From: Dasyornis broadbenti
Lineage: Eukaryota; Chordata; Aves; Passeriformes; Dasyornithidae
Assembly: GCA_013397935.1 (NCBI GenBank)
Contig: VZRN01000256.1
Coordinates: forward strand, 496,001-560,000
Length of the DNA: 64,000 nucleotides
Direction: 5' to 3'
Numbering within the stretch: the first letter of the stretch is position 1; every line of letters starts with the position of its first letter. Below, piece after piece: positions 11,801-22,500 of the stretch. The notes under the pieces are model-generated. The model saw nothing but the letters and a program-made list of their open reading frames with translations. It was not told the DNA's origin and did no database searches. The position numbers and the translations under genes were made by a program.

Positions 11801-14509
11801 AAATTCCTCAGTCTCAGCCTCTCTTGCCATTTTACTGAAAATTTTGGTAAGGATGCAGAGAAAGATCAGCTACAAAACGTTAAATTTGTTCATAGACTAA
11901 ACTAAAAAAAATCCACTGGGCAGATACATGGCACAATGATAATTGCGATGGAAAAGAGGACATGAGGGACAATAATGTCCAGAACCAGCTGCAAACAGAC
12001 TCAGCTGGGAAAACGGAGGATCAAATAAAATTTAGGAAGAAACAACTACTTCTATTTCTGTATCTGAGAAAAACTGTCCTATTTTGGAACTAATTTAAGG
12101 ACATCTGGATACTGTTAAAATTAATATGAAACAAATTTATTGCAAAGATAAGCAAATAGTTCTTGATGCAAGAGTTAAAATTTCATCTTGGACTCTGAGC
12201 TTGCATTGCAGTATGCACTTGTGAGAGAAAACAAAATCTCTTCACTTGTGTGAATTCCTCAGGGCTGTAAAAATGGAGCAATATCTTGGCATTTCTGTGT
12301 ATTCTTGGGTCACAACAGCCTTTGAAAGCAGGGCCTTAGAAACCACCATCCACCTCCCTTGTGTCACACAGACCTTTTCAATCAAGTTTTGGTTGCATTC
12401 ATTTTCTTTCTGAATTGAGAATGTTGTTCAATAACACCAGAGAGAAGATAACCAGAGGAAACAGCTCATCTCATCCCTGTCTACACACCACGCACCTGTC
12501 TGCTATGTAGCCAATGCTGACGGAGCCAATGAAAAACCCAACATTCACACATGACTGGAAGAGGTCCAGCTTCCAGGAGTCCTCGCACACCAGATTGAAC
12601 TGTAAGGGCAAACACAGTCAGAAGCACAGGGACATTCCCCACAAAGCACGGCTGTTTGAGAAGGAAGGAAACCAATGGCATCAATTGGAAAGCACACTCT
12701 GGCAAAGAGACCCTCTAACCTCTTAAGCCAACATCTGCAGTGCATCTTGTTTGGATTTTCCCAAACCCTGTGATAAAGTTACACCCCAGAAAATGACTGC
12801 ATAATGACACATAAGGAGAGTGAGAAAGGAAGGGAGACTCTGAAACAACAAATAAAAAAGTTCAGAAAAATCTCATCCTCTTGTCACGACCCATCTGCTT
12901 GAAATTTGAAGGACTCTTAGAGCATTGTCTCCTTACCAGATACCAAGACTTGTCTCAAACCATGTATTTCCTTGCTGCATGAAATCAGTGCCGGGTGAGA
13001 GAGATGGAGGTGCTGCCATGAGCCCTGCTGGGCTGGAGCCAGGAGATGCCTCTCCCACACCTCCTTAGCGCTGGAAAACGGCCCAGGATTCGGCTGACTT
13101 TGAAGTGAATGGGTGCTTGGGAACTTGCTGTTGATTTACAATTAACAGGTTGTCAGGGCACACCCAACAAAGGGAGGAGGACAAACTGGTAATAACTTCT
13201 CTACAGCTGGAAATATTCACTCAAGTATAATTAGACTTCAGCCCAGAAAGCAGCATGGATGTATTTGGCTGCTTATTTAGTCTTTTTCTAACCTAGACAA
13301 GTTTGCAGGGGCCATACCAAACAGCTCAGCTCAGTTTCCATGGTGTGGAGGACAGCTGGACTGCTCTTTTCTACCCTACCCTATCTGTCCCAAGGGAAAA
13401 TGAGATGGACTTGCTTTGTAGCTGTGATGATAGTGAAGCACAGAAATATGAATGCCCTGCCCACAGAAGCTGTGAAGTACCCAGCAATGCACTTTTTAGA
13501 GACTGAGTTATACAAACATGTGTACGTGTAAACACAAACATGGTTTAGCCATAGCTAATACAGATTTGGCAGTGGAGGGGAAGTAGAAGAGATCTATTTT
13601 GAGACCTATACTTCAGGTCTCCACATGGCTTTAAGTCTATTAGTACTGGTTTGTATAGCTTTTCATATTCTAGATTATGTGGTTTAGATACTGTAAATTG
13701 AGATAAAGGAGAACTGCTGTTGTTAAAGCATTATGTGGGAAATGTAGCCCTATTATCTGTTTCTTGTTTGTTACGGATGAGTATCTGGATTATGACCCAA
13801 AAGTGCAGTTCCTCAGTTTGGGCTATGGGGTGCTACCCTCAGTTTGGTGATGGAAGTAATAATTATGAGAATAGCCATTGATGACAAGATTGCAGTATTA
13901 CGCTGCCAGGAAAAGCAATCATTTCCCATTGTTTATGTACATGCATCTTCACTCTAAGTGCCTAGCAGATTCTGATGTTGACTGTTTATTAACAGTCAGA
14001 CTCAGATGGTACGCCAAAAGCAAATTTTACTAATCCAGCATATTCTATCTCTAAGTTGTGGAGACAGGAGTGATTTTTGTGGACAAGCTATGTCTTACCT
14101 CAGTCACAAGAGAGCTCCCCGGAGTGTCGTAGACCCAGCCATCCCGGCAGGGACCCAGGGAGACGCTGCTCCCACTGCCCACCAGGCTGCCCAGGGGGTC
14201 AGTGCAGCTGATTCCTGTTGCGTTCCAGTCCACCTCGTACCTCCTGCAGCGGCTGTCGAAGCCGGCCCCATGGCCATCCCACTGGGGAACTGTGTGATTC
14301 AGCTGCTCCTCCAGGCTCCAGCCACACCGCTGGCTCAGCTCAGCCACCCCAGGGCTGTGGCAATGGTGCTCAGGGGTAAATCCCAGGAAAAAGATCCCGA
14401 CGTAAATGGGAGCAAAAGTAGAAGAAAGCAGGCATAAGAAAAAGAGGGCTTTCTTCTGAAAGAAGTCAAATTCTCCCACCTGCTCTAAAACATCATCCAG
14501 GGTTGGCAT
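2768..14509 (-). CDS. SLC22A2: SLC22A2 (OCT2-type organic cation transporter), complete gene, 11 coding exons
   Basis: This gene encodes a plasma-membrane, electrogenic facilitator for small organic cations of the major facilitator superfamily, SLC22 subfamily. The coding exons are 14099-14509, 12496-12599, 9643-9797, 8684-8852, 7728-7842, 7166-7272, 6780-6994, 5211-5319, 4847-4959, 3808-3907 and 2768-2834. They sum to 1665 bases, or 554 residues plus stop, the usual OCT1/OCT2 length. Visible features are the N-terminus MPTLDDVLEQVGEF, a first membrane helix at about 22-43, and a large extracellular loop with Cys50, 62, 88, 102, 121 and 142. Sequons sit at Asn71 and Asn96. PESPRW marks the central cytoplasmic loop, DRIGRR is the MFS motif in exon 7, and Asp474 in CSSLCDLGG is the known cation-binding aspartate. 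Exons 7 and 10 read as OCT2 (SSVLYQGLIMHMG, GKALPETIEDAEN). The N-terminal loop and the TSE-containing tail resemble OCT1. Its position head-to-head with SLC22A3 favours SLC22A2. It may represent the single OCT1/2 gene of its lineage. Confidence 0.9.
3808..3907 (-). CDS. SLC22A2: SLC22A2 coding exon 10
   Basis: This 100-base exon encodes the last membrane helix and GLVLLLPEMKGKALPETIED. The acceptor after CTCGCAG was chosen because it gives exactly the length of SLC22A3 exon 10 and aligns the helix. The donor is CACAG followed by GTATGG. Confidence 0.9.
4847..4959 (-). CDS. SLC22A2: SLC22A2 coding exon 9, carrying the substrate-binding aspartate
   Basis: This 113-base exon encodes NLGVLVCSSLCDLGGIITPF. 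The aspartate falls at residue 474, the position shown in mammalian OCT1 to contact cations. A (TG)n tract ends about 20 bases upstream of the acceptor, where a pyrimidine run would normally lie. The donor is GTAAGA. Confidence 0.92.
4979..4993. repeat. Dinucleotide AC/TG microsatellite beside the exon 9 acceptor
   Basis: There are about seven to eight AC units, read as TG on the SLC22A2 strand. The tract lies roughly 20-34 bases upstream of the exon 9 acceptor, within the zone normally used for the polypyrimidine tract. Confidence 0.9.
5211..5319 (-). CDS. SLC22A2: SLC22A2 coding exon 8
   Basis: This 109-base exon encodes LYWLKMTAACLGRMGITM through NPELYPTFLR, helices 9 and 10 in part. The acceptor is TTTCCAG and the donor is CTCAG followed by GTAAGT. 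ELYPT is a conserved SLC22 motif. Confidence 0.91.
6780..6994 (-). CDS. SLC22A2: SLC22A2 coding exon 7
   Basis: This 215-base exon, the same length as in SLC22A3, encodes FTSSVLYQGLIMHMG, VEFPAAF and the MFS motif DRIGRR, covering helices 7 and 8. It ends ACA followed by GTGAGT, leaving one base of a codon. The wording is OCT2-like rather than OCT1-like. Confidence 0.93.
7166..7272 (-). CDS. SLC22A2: SLC22A2 coding exon 6
   Basis: This 107-base exon encodes the acidic loop segment NLSSEDEDGEKLKPSFLDL followed by RTPQIRKYT and the start of helix 7. The donor is TTG followed by GTAAGG. Only 171 bases of intron separate it from exon 7, as compact as the equivalent intron of SLC22A3. Confidence 0.92.
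7728..7842 (-). CDS. SLC22A2: SLC22A2 coding exon 5
   Basis: This 115-base exon encodes CLPESPRWLIAQKQND and the start of the large cytoplasmic loop between helices 6 and 7. PESPRWL is a hallmark of SLC22 proteins. The acceptor is TTGCAG and the donor is CAG followed by GTGACT. Confidence 0.92.
8293..8308. repeat. Poly-T tract
   Basis: A run of 16 T followed directly by five A, in SLC22A2 intron 4. Nothing adjoining identifies a parent retroelement. Confidence 0.85.
8684..8852 (-). CDS. SLC22A2: SLC22A2 coding exon 4
   Basis: This 169-base exon encodes IAEFVGSDYRRAAG through LLLYYW and covers helices 5 and 6. Its first two bases complete an isoleucine codon begun by the last A of exon 3, giving the family pattern hydrophobic-T/A-E-F-V-G. 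It is one codon longer than its SLC22A3 counterpart. The donor is GTAAGT. Confidence 0.92.
9643..9797 (-). CDS. SLC22A2: SLC22A2 coding exon 3, with an unusual donor
   Basis: This 155-base exon encodes FGRKLCLLVTVLINAVSGV through GGWLTGYVL and covers helices 3 and 4. The length and phase match SLC22A3 exon 3 exactly, which fixes the 3' end at 9643. The donor there is CTCA followed by GTTATG, much weaker than the other nine donors of the gene. The acceptor (TCTGCAG) is normal. Confidence 0.88.
11100..11116. repeat. Poly-A tract
   Basis: A run of 17 A in SLC22A2 intron 2, with no recognisable element next to it. Confidence 0.85.
12496..12599 (-). CDS. SLC22A2: SLC22A2 coding exon 2
   Basis: This 104-base exon encodes FNLVCEDSWKLDLFQSC and membrane helix 2, ending GYIADR with the arginine codon split. 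Its length is identical to SLC22A3 exon 2. It supplies the sixth loop cysteine (Cys142). The acceptor is ACAG and the donor GTGCGT. Confidence 0.93.
14099..14509 (-). CDS. SLC22A2: SLC22A2 coding exon 1
   Basis: This exon encodes residues 1-137: the cytoplasmic N-terminus, the first membrane helix and most of the extracellular loop. The ATG at 14509-14507 was chosen because MPTLDD is the family start; the open frame extends five codons further without another ATG. The donor is GAG followed by GTAAGA. Five of the six loop cysteines and both N-glycosylation sequons (NHT, NAT) are here. Confidence 0.93.
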
Positions 14510-14577
14510 CTCTGTGTGCCTCAAATCATAAAAGTATTTACTCAGTTGCTTTCCAGGGCTTTGGCCTTCTCTGCATG

Positions 14578-14585
14578 CTTAAATA
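14578..14585 (-). promoter_or_regulatory. Candidate TATA-like element of SLC22A2
   Basis: The minus strand reads TATTTAAG about 70 bases upstream of the ATG. Initiation 25-30 bases downstream would leave a leader of about 40 bases. The region is not CpG-rich, in contrast to the SLC22A3 promoter. This is a motif match only. Confidence 0.3.
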
Positions 14586-16514
14586 GCATCTGAGGTGTGT
14601 GCTTAAAACTCACAAACAAATAATTAATGAACTTTGTCAATTGTCAAGCCATGCATCACAAACTTTGTTTCTTAAATGCTGTTTCTGAACACACTTTGGC
14701 TCTTCTTTTTGGCTTCTGTTGTTAATTTGTTTTTGTATGACATACTTGAAATGCAAGATCTGATGTTTTAGATTAAGGCCATTTCAGTCTGTCACTGACA
14801 GTCTGTCTGTGCACAGTATGGGGCAGATGGTAATTCCTCTATCCAGTACTTTCAGAGGCCATAAATATTATGAAAACAATGTGATCCTCTTCCTCACATA
14901 TGTATACAACCTTGTACTTAAAATTACAGTGGACATAGATGATTGCTTTTATGCTATTTTGAGGGAACAAAAGAAAACAGTGCAGCAAAACCACAACAGG
15001 GCAGATTTCTTTCAGATACTTAATGGTTAAAGGTTAGTGTTGTGCCTCAACTGGGAAGCAGACCAGTCACTGCAGTATAAATTGGGACTTCTGAGTCAAA
15101 GGTGACCAAACTGAACTTGCAGGGGTTCACACACAGCTGCCTCACACTTAGGGAACTGAGAGTGGCCTTCAGACTGGTCACCAGCGCTTGCATGCCCACC
15201 CTGCCCTCTGCCTCCTGCCCTGCACCCTGGGGAGGCAGAGGGCAGAGGCTGCTGCAAGTTACAGCCCCATCTCACAAATACTTTACAGCTAGTTAATGTG
15301 AATTTATTAGATAATGCTAGTGTGTAAACGTGTGATTAAGCAATGGAGACCTCCTCAGCCTCCTTTGCTGAGGGGGTGATTAATGTCGTGTTCCAACAAC
15401 CGTGAGGAAGAGCATAAAGTCCTTTCACATTGCTCCCCATTTCCTTCTATGACGGAGGACTGGAAGAGGTTCAGTGCAGCTGAACATCAAAAGTGTGGAT
15501 TTGGACAAAAAAACCATCTATGAGCAACGATTTCTGCCTGAAAATTTTCTTCCATGTTTCTATCTTCTGCTAGTATTTCTAAGCCAGACTAATGACTCTG
15601 TAGCTTGGTTAGTGCTTCTGAAGGGAGCCTCTGAGCAGGTTGCTGTCCTTGAGTTAATTTTCCCCTGAGGAGCACTCTGTGACCTCTCTGAGTTTTATGA
15701 AGCACAAAACTCAACAATGAGGAAAACAGAGGTGATAAGTAATGTGATATTTTAAAGGTCTATTAAAAACAAGCACTCTTGAGTTACAATGACCAGCATT
15801 CCTAGCAAATGTCATGAATCACAAACGGGACTGCTCCTTTGCAATAAACATCTTTTGCAGCTAAGAAAAGACCAGACCTTTGGCTGTGTTCAACTGAACA
15901 GTTTATGAATCTCTGTTCAGTCTGGTTTCATTAGAAGCAGAGAATGGACTATTCCCCCTGTTAATGCTCAAGAGGCTCACTCACCAGCAGCTTTTAAACT
16001 TTGCACCCTCCTGCACACAGACTACTCAGCAGTGCACATATTTGCAGTGGTTAACAGCTAAAGCCTGTGTCAGCCAAAACATGCATTAATTAAAAAATGA
16101 ATTAAGTGCAACAAGAAGTGCATAAACTCTAGAAATCTGCTTTACTTCTTTTCCTGATTCTGCCTACAGTAGTTTCATGCTGGAGAAAGCAAGAAGAAAG
16201 ACTGCTGCCAGTATGTTGTCCGCATGCCAGTTACGCTGACAGAAGGTCGTATCTCTGATTTTGTGGCAGATCCATGTTATTTCTTCTGGAAAACCTCCAC
16301 CTGAGTATTCTCTTTTATCGCCAGGAAGCAAAGTGTTGTTCTTCAGTGGGAGTGACCATGAGTAGCTTCACATATTGCTTGATGCCCTGAGGTTTTTATT
16401 ACTGTCACCCAAGCAGCCCTTGAGTAATCTTGACCCGACCCTCTCCTGTGTATGGTCTCACCAGTCTTTGGGGAAATGAGTGGTCCATCCCACCAAAGTA
16501 AAGGCAGGTGACTC

Positions 16515-16543
16515 CTGTCTTTAAGATGATGTCTTTAAGATGT
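16515..16543. repeat. Short direct tandem duplication
   Basis: The unit TGTCTTTAAGATG is repeated twice with a two-base offset. It looks like simple replication slippage. Confidence 0.8.
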
Positions 16544-19500
16544 TTTTAGCATGGTTTTTTCCCACTTCACTGGGGACAGAGCAGGGAGTGAGTATACACA
16601 CGGTTCTGCTGATGGATCTGAGTGCATGTGAATGGAGGCATCATGAGAGCTTCCCAGAGTGGCATCTGTACTGAAAAACTAAACAAGACCATGTGTGGGC
16701 TCAAGCATTGTCCCATACCCACACTGCTTAATCTTTAGAACCCTCCCTAATACCGTTTTGCCTGATTCCAGTTAGCACCTCGCAACACCCAGGCAGGTCT
16801 GGGGAGGTGATGTCAGGCAGGATATTTCTGGTAGTCAGGAGGGAAACGATCACCCTGACTGGGGATGGTGTATACGGAGGTGAGCCATTGCCTCCAGCCT
16901 ACCCATTAATTAGCACAGATGCAGCACAATCAGCATATAACAGGTAATTCAGCCAGATGAGCAAAGTGAAGAAAGCTGGAGCAGCTCTGTGAGCAGAGGG
17001 TGTCTGTGCCCTTGGCAAAGGCTCATATCACTCTGCAGTGGCAGGTTCATGAAACAGTGTCAAGTGTGACAGGTTTGCTGGGTGTAATCAGTAATCCCTT
17101 CAGTCTGCACTAGTGAAGCATTACCAGGACTGCTTTAAAACACGTCAGGCATTCGAAAGCTGGGGTAATCGTTCCTGTACTCTGACCTTCCTGAGCTTTA
17201 GACGTAGGCTCTAAGGTTCATGAAATGTGAACAAAGACAAGCCTACCACACTCCTGTAAAAAAAATTACAGATAAATGGCATACTGAAAATGATAGTGTA
17301 TGTAACTGTTGGCTGCCAAACAATAGCCCCAATTCAAAGATCTGAAAGCATCTTCTCATGAAATCACTCGTGAAGACTAAGGCAAACTGAGGCAGAGAGA
17401 TCTAGCAGGCTAGCTCTTCAGACAAACTGGTTTTCAGATCTTTGAGCATTTAGGCTAAAATAATTTGCTAGACGTGCCTTAGACAGACTTTTCCATTCAG
17501 GTGCTTCCTGACATGTCCTACAAACCTTCTTGCATGAGTAAACATTTCTGCATTGATTTCCTTCTAGAGAGTCATTCTTTCATCCTAGCCATTTAGCGAT
17601 GATTTTGGTTCAGTATTTACCCGTGTATTTGGACCTTATCATAGCTCTGTTTCTTGTGAATATATCAAGAACATAGACTTTTAACAGGGAGCTCTGAGCA
17701 GGCTGTCTGTCATAATCACATGCTACCATGTACCTGAGCAGGACATGTTGGATTCAGAGGAATGTGATAGAGAATCACTGAACACATCCACACAAACAGC
17801 AAGTCATGCACCCACTGAGCTGCGCTGCCTGTGCGTTGGGGTGCAGGTACTTCAGCCAGGCTGAACCACTCTGGTTTCTTGGTGCAAAGGCCCCATCCCC
17901 TTTCCTACAGCCTGTTGTGGCACTTGCTGGTCCTGTACACCATGAATGAGCCAACTTGCTAAGTGGACAGGGGCTGCAGTCAGTTGTAGGGGCTCAGTGA
18001 AGGGTTGAGGAAAATTCATCACAAAGGAAGGTACGGGACCACATGACTCAAGCTGCTGGGAGAAGGAGGCTGTAAGGGAGAGGGAAGAAGCAGAGTGTCC
18101 TCGTGGTGATGGACAGAATAGCTGTCTTATACCTTTTGGTAGGATTTCACCTGGGCTAATGTCAGCCATGTAAAAGCTGAGCACGTAACATCTAGTTACC
18201 TCTGGATATATATCCACATGTGGAGCAGGAGCCCACAGTGGTCCTTCATAGCAGATCTATGCACCCAGAGCTGCTAATAGCAGCTGGAGCATCCATCAAG
18301 GTGCTGCTAATCTGGACAAGGTATTGACACATGGGACATTTCTGACAAATTAACTAGGGCACTAAGTGCTAAGCTCATGGTGGGGCTTACTTCAGGTGGC
18401 CAGACAACACTAGAGCTCATGTGAATCCTGTGGGGAGAGGGGTGCCTGTTAGAAAACATTCAAACAAATTTGGGCTGCCAAAGAAACTGTGACACACCAG
18501 TGCTTTGGGTCATGGGATCTCAGCTCTTCAGGTCAGCACTGAGGGCTAGATATCTAAGGGCCGACGGTAGAGGGAGCCTATGCATCTTGTTTTGAGGCTG
18601 CTCAAGTTATATCAAAAAGCTCTTGTTTGCACTTGATATTTATTTGCACCGTGAGAACTTGTTTTATAACTGAGAGAAACAAAGTGTACTTTATGGTTGG
18701 CTCATATACAATAACACATTTTTCTTAGATGATAATCACACTATATTTGGCAAACCCCTCTAGTTTACAATTATTTGTATCGAGATCCAAAAGTCACAGC
18801 TTGAGCTCATTTCTTCCTTGAACATTAATTACCACTTAGTATTGTGCAACCTGGGAATACCTCCCTTGGTGACAAAGGCAGCTCAGTGCACAGTCCTTAC
18901 TCCTCGACGTTTGCCGTGGCACAGAGCATGACGTGTTTGTGGAGTTTGACCTCTGAAGGTTCCATTTCTGCAGTCATGAGGTGGCTTTTGCCGAGAACAG
19001 GAGAACTGCTGAGCTGCTGTATCACTGGCATTTAGTCCCATGGGCTGCTGGGGCACTGTGTGAGCAGCTCTTTGGGCCAGGACGAGGATGCATCTGCTGC
19101 TGAGGGAAAGGGAATTGGCCCTTGGGCAGCTTGGCTTGTTGTCAACCTGTGCCGTGATCCCTAGGGTCCTGTTGCTTTAATCTGACTTCCCAAGGAGATG
19201 GCAAGGTCACCCCACAGTGTGCTTGGGGTTTGTACAGCCACTCTTATCCTCTTATCTAAGGGCGCAATGATAGCAGGTTACCAAAGCGAGCAAAGGAGCC
19301 CAGGCAGCTCTGTAACTACTGGCACAGAGCCTGGATGGTGTGCTAGGCACTTCAGGAAAAACACACAGATTTTTTTAAATGCTGATCAGAGAATTTTCCC
19401 AAGCCCACCCACCCATCCACTTCACAAAACTCCTCCAAGCGCTGTCTGGAAGGTGTAACTACATCCATCAGCAAAGCCAAGGATGGAGCTGGCCAGAGCA

Positions 19501-22500
19501 GCATCCCAGCTCTGGGATGGTACAGCACAAGTACAGCACATGCCATCCACAGTTATCCCTGTGTCTTGATCCAGCCTGATGCCACAGCCACCTGGGCTGG
19601 GAAGCCCCTGGCTCGCAGAGCTTCAGCTTCCTGTTGAGCAGCTCTGTGTGACTGCAAAGAACAAGCCCCATCCCCAAAGGGCTTGCAGTCTAAGTCTTAG
19701 GTTTGTTATTTCTTTTGCATAGTTGAGCTGCTGATACCTGCTCTAAAGGTAGCAGGACCTACATGAGACAAGCAGTGCAAACAGAATGGGTATTACAAGG
19801 CTAGATACTACTCAGAGGACTTGATAAACAACCGACGGTGGGGTGAACGGGGGACTGAGGCTGCATCATAACAACATTTCTGCTGGTGCTGAAGGGAGGC
19901 TTTGCTGTCATGACGCACTGGGTAACTGCACCCAAAGCTACCTGTCAGGGGATGAGGTGGTACCTATTTCACTGTTCTCAGCCTGGGCATGGTTCTCCTA
20001 AGTTGGTTTAAACACATTGATTCCTTCTGTCCCCCATGTAGAGGCTTCTTTTCAACCTGCAGCTCTGCAGGAGTGGGAAATGCTTCATGCCTGGTTTAGA
20101 AGAAAAAGGCAAGTTAAGCAGGTTTCACGTGAAGCACAGCTCAAAGAAAGCTTGTGGATTTGAAAGCGAAGAAAGAAATAAACATAGGAGAAAGCAAACT
20201 GGCAAGAAGCAAGCAGGTTTGCAGTTTGGAGCTGGCCTTGTTTCAAGACTTTAATATATAATTAATTACAAGCATTTAAGTTTTCAGTAAGGTCTTGGGA
20301 GTGTGTTTGCTTAAGAAGTTCCTAGATTACACATATCTAACATGGACTGACTGCTGTGCTCAGACACGGTATCACAGCTGCACAGCAAGATGTGAGGCAT
20401 GGGGCCGTCCCTGGCACCTCACCAGGCTCAGAGCAGGAGCAAAAGTGGTGGCAGGGGCTGAGGCTGTCCTGCCTGCAGGGATCAGAGCAGGGGTGTCCCC
20501 TTCCCACCCCTGCAGGTCTCTGCTCCCAGTGCTGATGCTCTGAGCAGCCTGGGAGGAGAGGGAAGGTGACAGGGGAGCAGCATATCCCATCACTATTTTC
20601 TAGTGTCAGGGAGCTCCAGATCCCTGCTTTCTGGAGCTCTGTCCTGGCCCATGCCTTTCTCGACCTCTACAGTGGGAATGGCAACTACCCGGAGGTGTCC
20701 CACCGGGAGGGGGAGAAGGGCGCGGTTCTCTGAGGGGTAGGTGGCTCCGTGAAGAAGGTGGTGACCCTCTGTCTGGGTCAAAGTGTCCTGGCTACAGGAA
20801 AATGGACAGAAGCAGGAGGCCATGAGGAGAGACTGTTCTTGTCCTTTGAGACCAATTGCTCGACTTCAAAGTTCCCTAGCTCACCTCTCTGCCCTGCATC
20901 AACCTATGACAGACCCCTCTGACTCCTCTTGCTGCCCCTGTTTTAGGCCAAACCCCTTCAGAAACCCTGTTTGATCCTTGAGGCAGCAAAATATGATCAC
21001 CCACAGTGCTGGGCTGTCTAAACTCAGCCCTAACAGAATAAAAAGTGGTATAACATTATGAGAATGGATTTTTCTGAATTTCTGACTGCCCTACTCCTTG
21101 CGTATCACCATGCAGCTGTTAGGATCACCGGAGTGCATGTGGTCTAATGAGAGACACGCAATTACAGAATTCCCCCAACTACACCATGCCAGAAGACTTC
21201 AACTTCAGTGTCATTATGCAGAATATTCCTGGATTTTCCATATGGTCTTCAGCTAAAGCATCATTCTAGCACGTCTGTGAGATAAGTAAACACATTATAA
21301 ATTGCCTTTTAAAAGACAGAAGGCTTGGAACCAAACACACAACACTTACTAAAAAGGACAATGAAGCAGTTAATACTGACCTAGGAAAATTGTAACTGGG
21401 GATCAACCATTGCAACAGACTTAAGGAAAGACTTCTTGCCTCTGAGTTTGAATATATTTTTTCTGAATGCAAAGGGACTTAAAATATGTTTCGCAAGCAT
21501 GACTGTTTGGGGAGTTAAGTATCATAAGCACACAGCTGTGATGCAGTTTGTCTGTGTTTGTTTACACAATTGTTATTAGTATGGACATTTATGTTTCTAA
21601 AAGAGCTTTCTGCTCAGCAGGAGATGAAGCTATTCCTTCTGCTCAAACTGCTTTTAAAAACAGGACTTTTGTAGCTGAGAAAAGGCACATTGGTCTGTGA
21701 GATTTTGTGTTCAAGTCTGCTGCCTCTGAGGCTGTGCAGGTACCAGTGATGTGCTGCCCCAGTAGAGGAGGAGGTATCCAACACTACTTTTCATGGCAGA
21801 TGCTCCAAAATCTTCCCTTCTGGACAAGCTAAGAGCTCCTGCCCCCAGGTTTTATTTCCATTTCTTAGCTTGTGTTGTAAATGTTTGGGGTTCGATATCT
21901 TGTAATTTGGTTTTGTGAGCATTTGGGCATCTGTCTACACTTCTGAGAGGTAATGAAATATTCTGATGGCACAAATCCAGTTGCAGCTACAAATGAGACA
22001 ATACAAACCAAATAAACACAGTTTCTCAGGGTCTGCAAGGGTAAAGAAAATCATCAAGGAGCAGTGGCAAGAAGGCATCAGTAGTTTAAGTCCAAAGGGA
22101 ACACACAGGCCCAACATTCATAGACAAGCAGTCAGCCTTTGGTGGAGAATTCAGACTGAACTCTACCAACCTGTCATAAATGCAGAGAGCCCTGCTCCAC
22201 TTTAGCTGCAGGACTGCTGAAATTTCAGTGGGACTAACTAGAAATACACTAAAAGAAGTTGGTCAGAGAAGCAGGGGGAGTCAAGGATAAGGACACTAGC
22301 TAGCAAGCAAGTTTGAAGCCAAATGCACACCATGTGAAACAGGAAATAGAGAGCAATGTTTTCTGGTTGAGTCTTCTTAAGAACCTGCCTACGTGCTTCA
22401 GTGAGATGTGACCCTTGAGCATCGTGGGGTTGGTCGGCTCTTCAGCAAGCATCTTTTGAAGTGAAATATCCATGGGAAAGCTGAGCCACTTTACAGCTAC

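Larger units (their letters stand above)
2835..14098. other. Introns of SLC22A2
   Basis: Introns 1 to 10 measure about 1499, 2698, 790, 841, 455, 171, 1460, 251, 939 and 973 bases. I see no second gene in them. They hold simple tracts (poly-T at 8293-8308, poly-A at 11100-11116, an AC repeat at 4979-4993) and otherwise unassigned sequence. Confidence 0.6.

Noticed and set aside
17852..18217. A 121-codon minus-strand frame
   Set aside because: There is no start context, splice structure or motif, and the sequence is not similar to any family I recognise.
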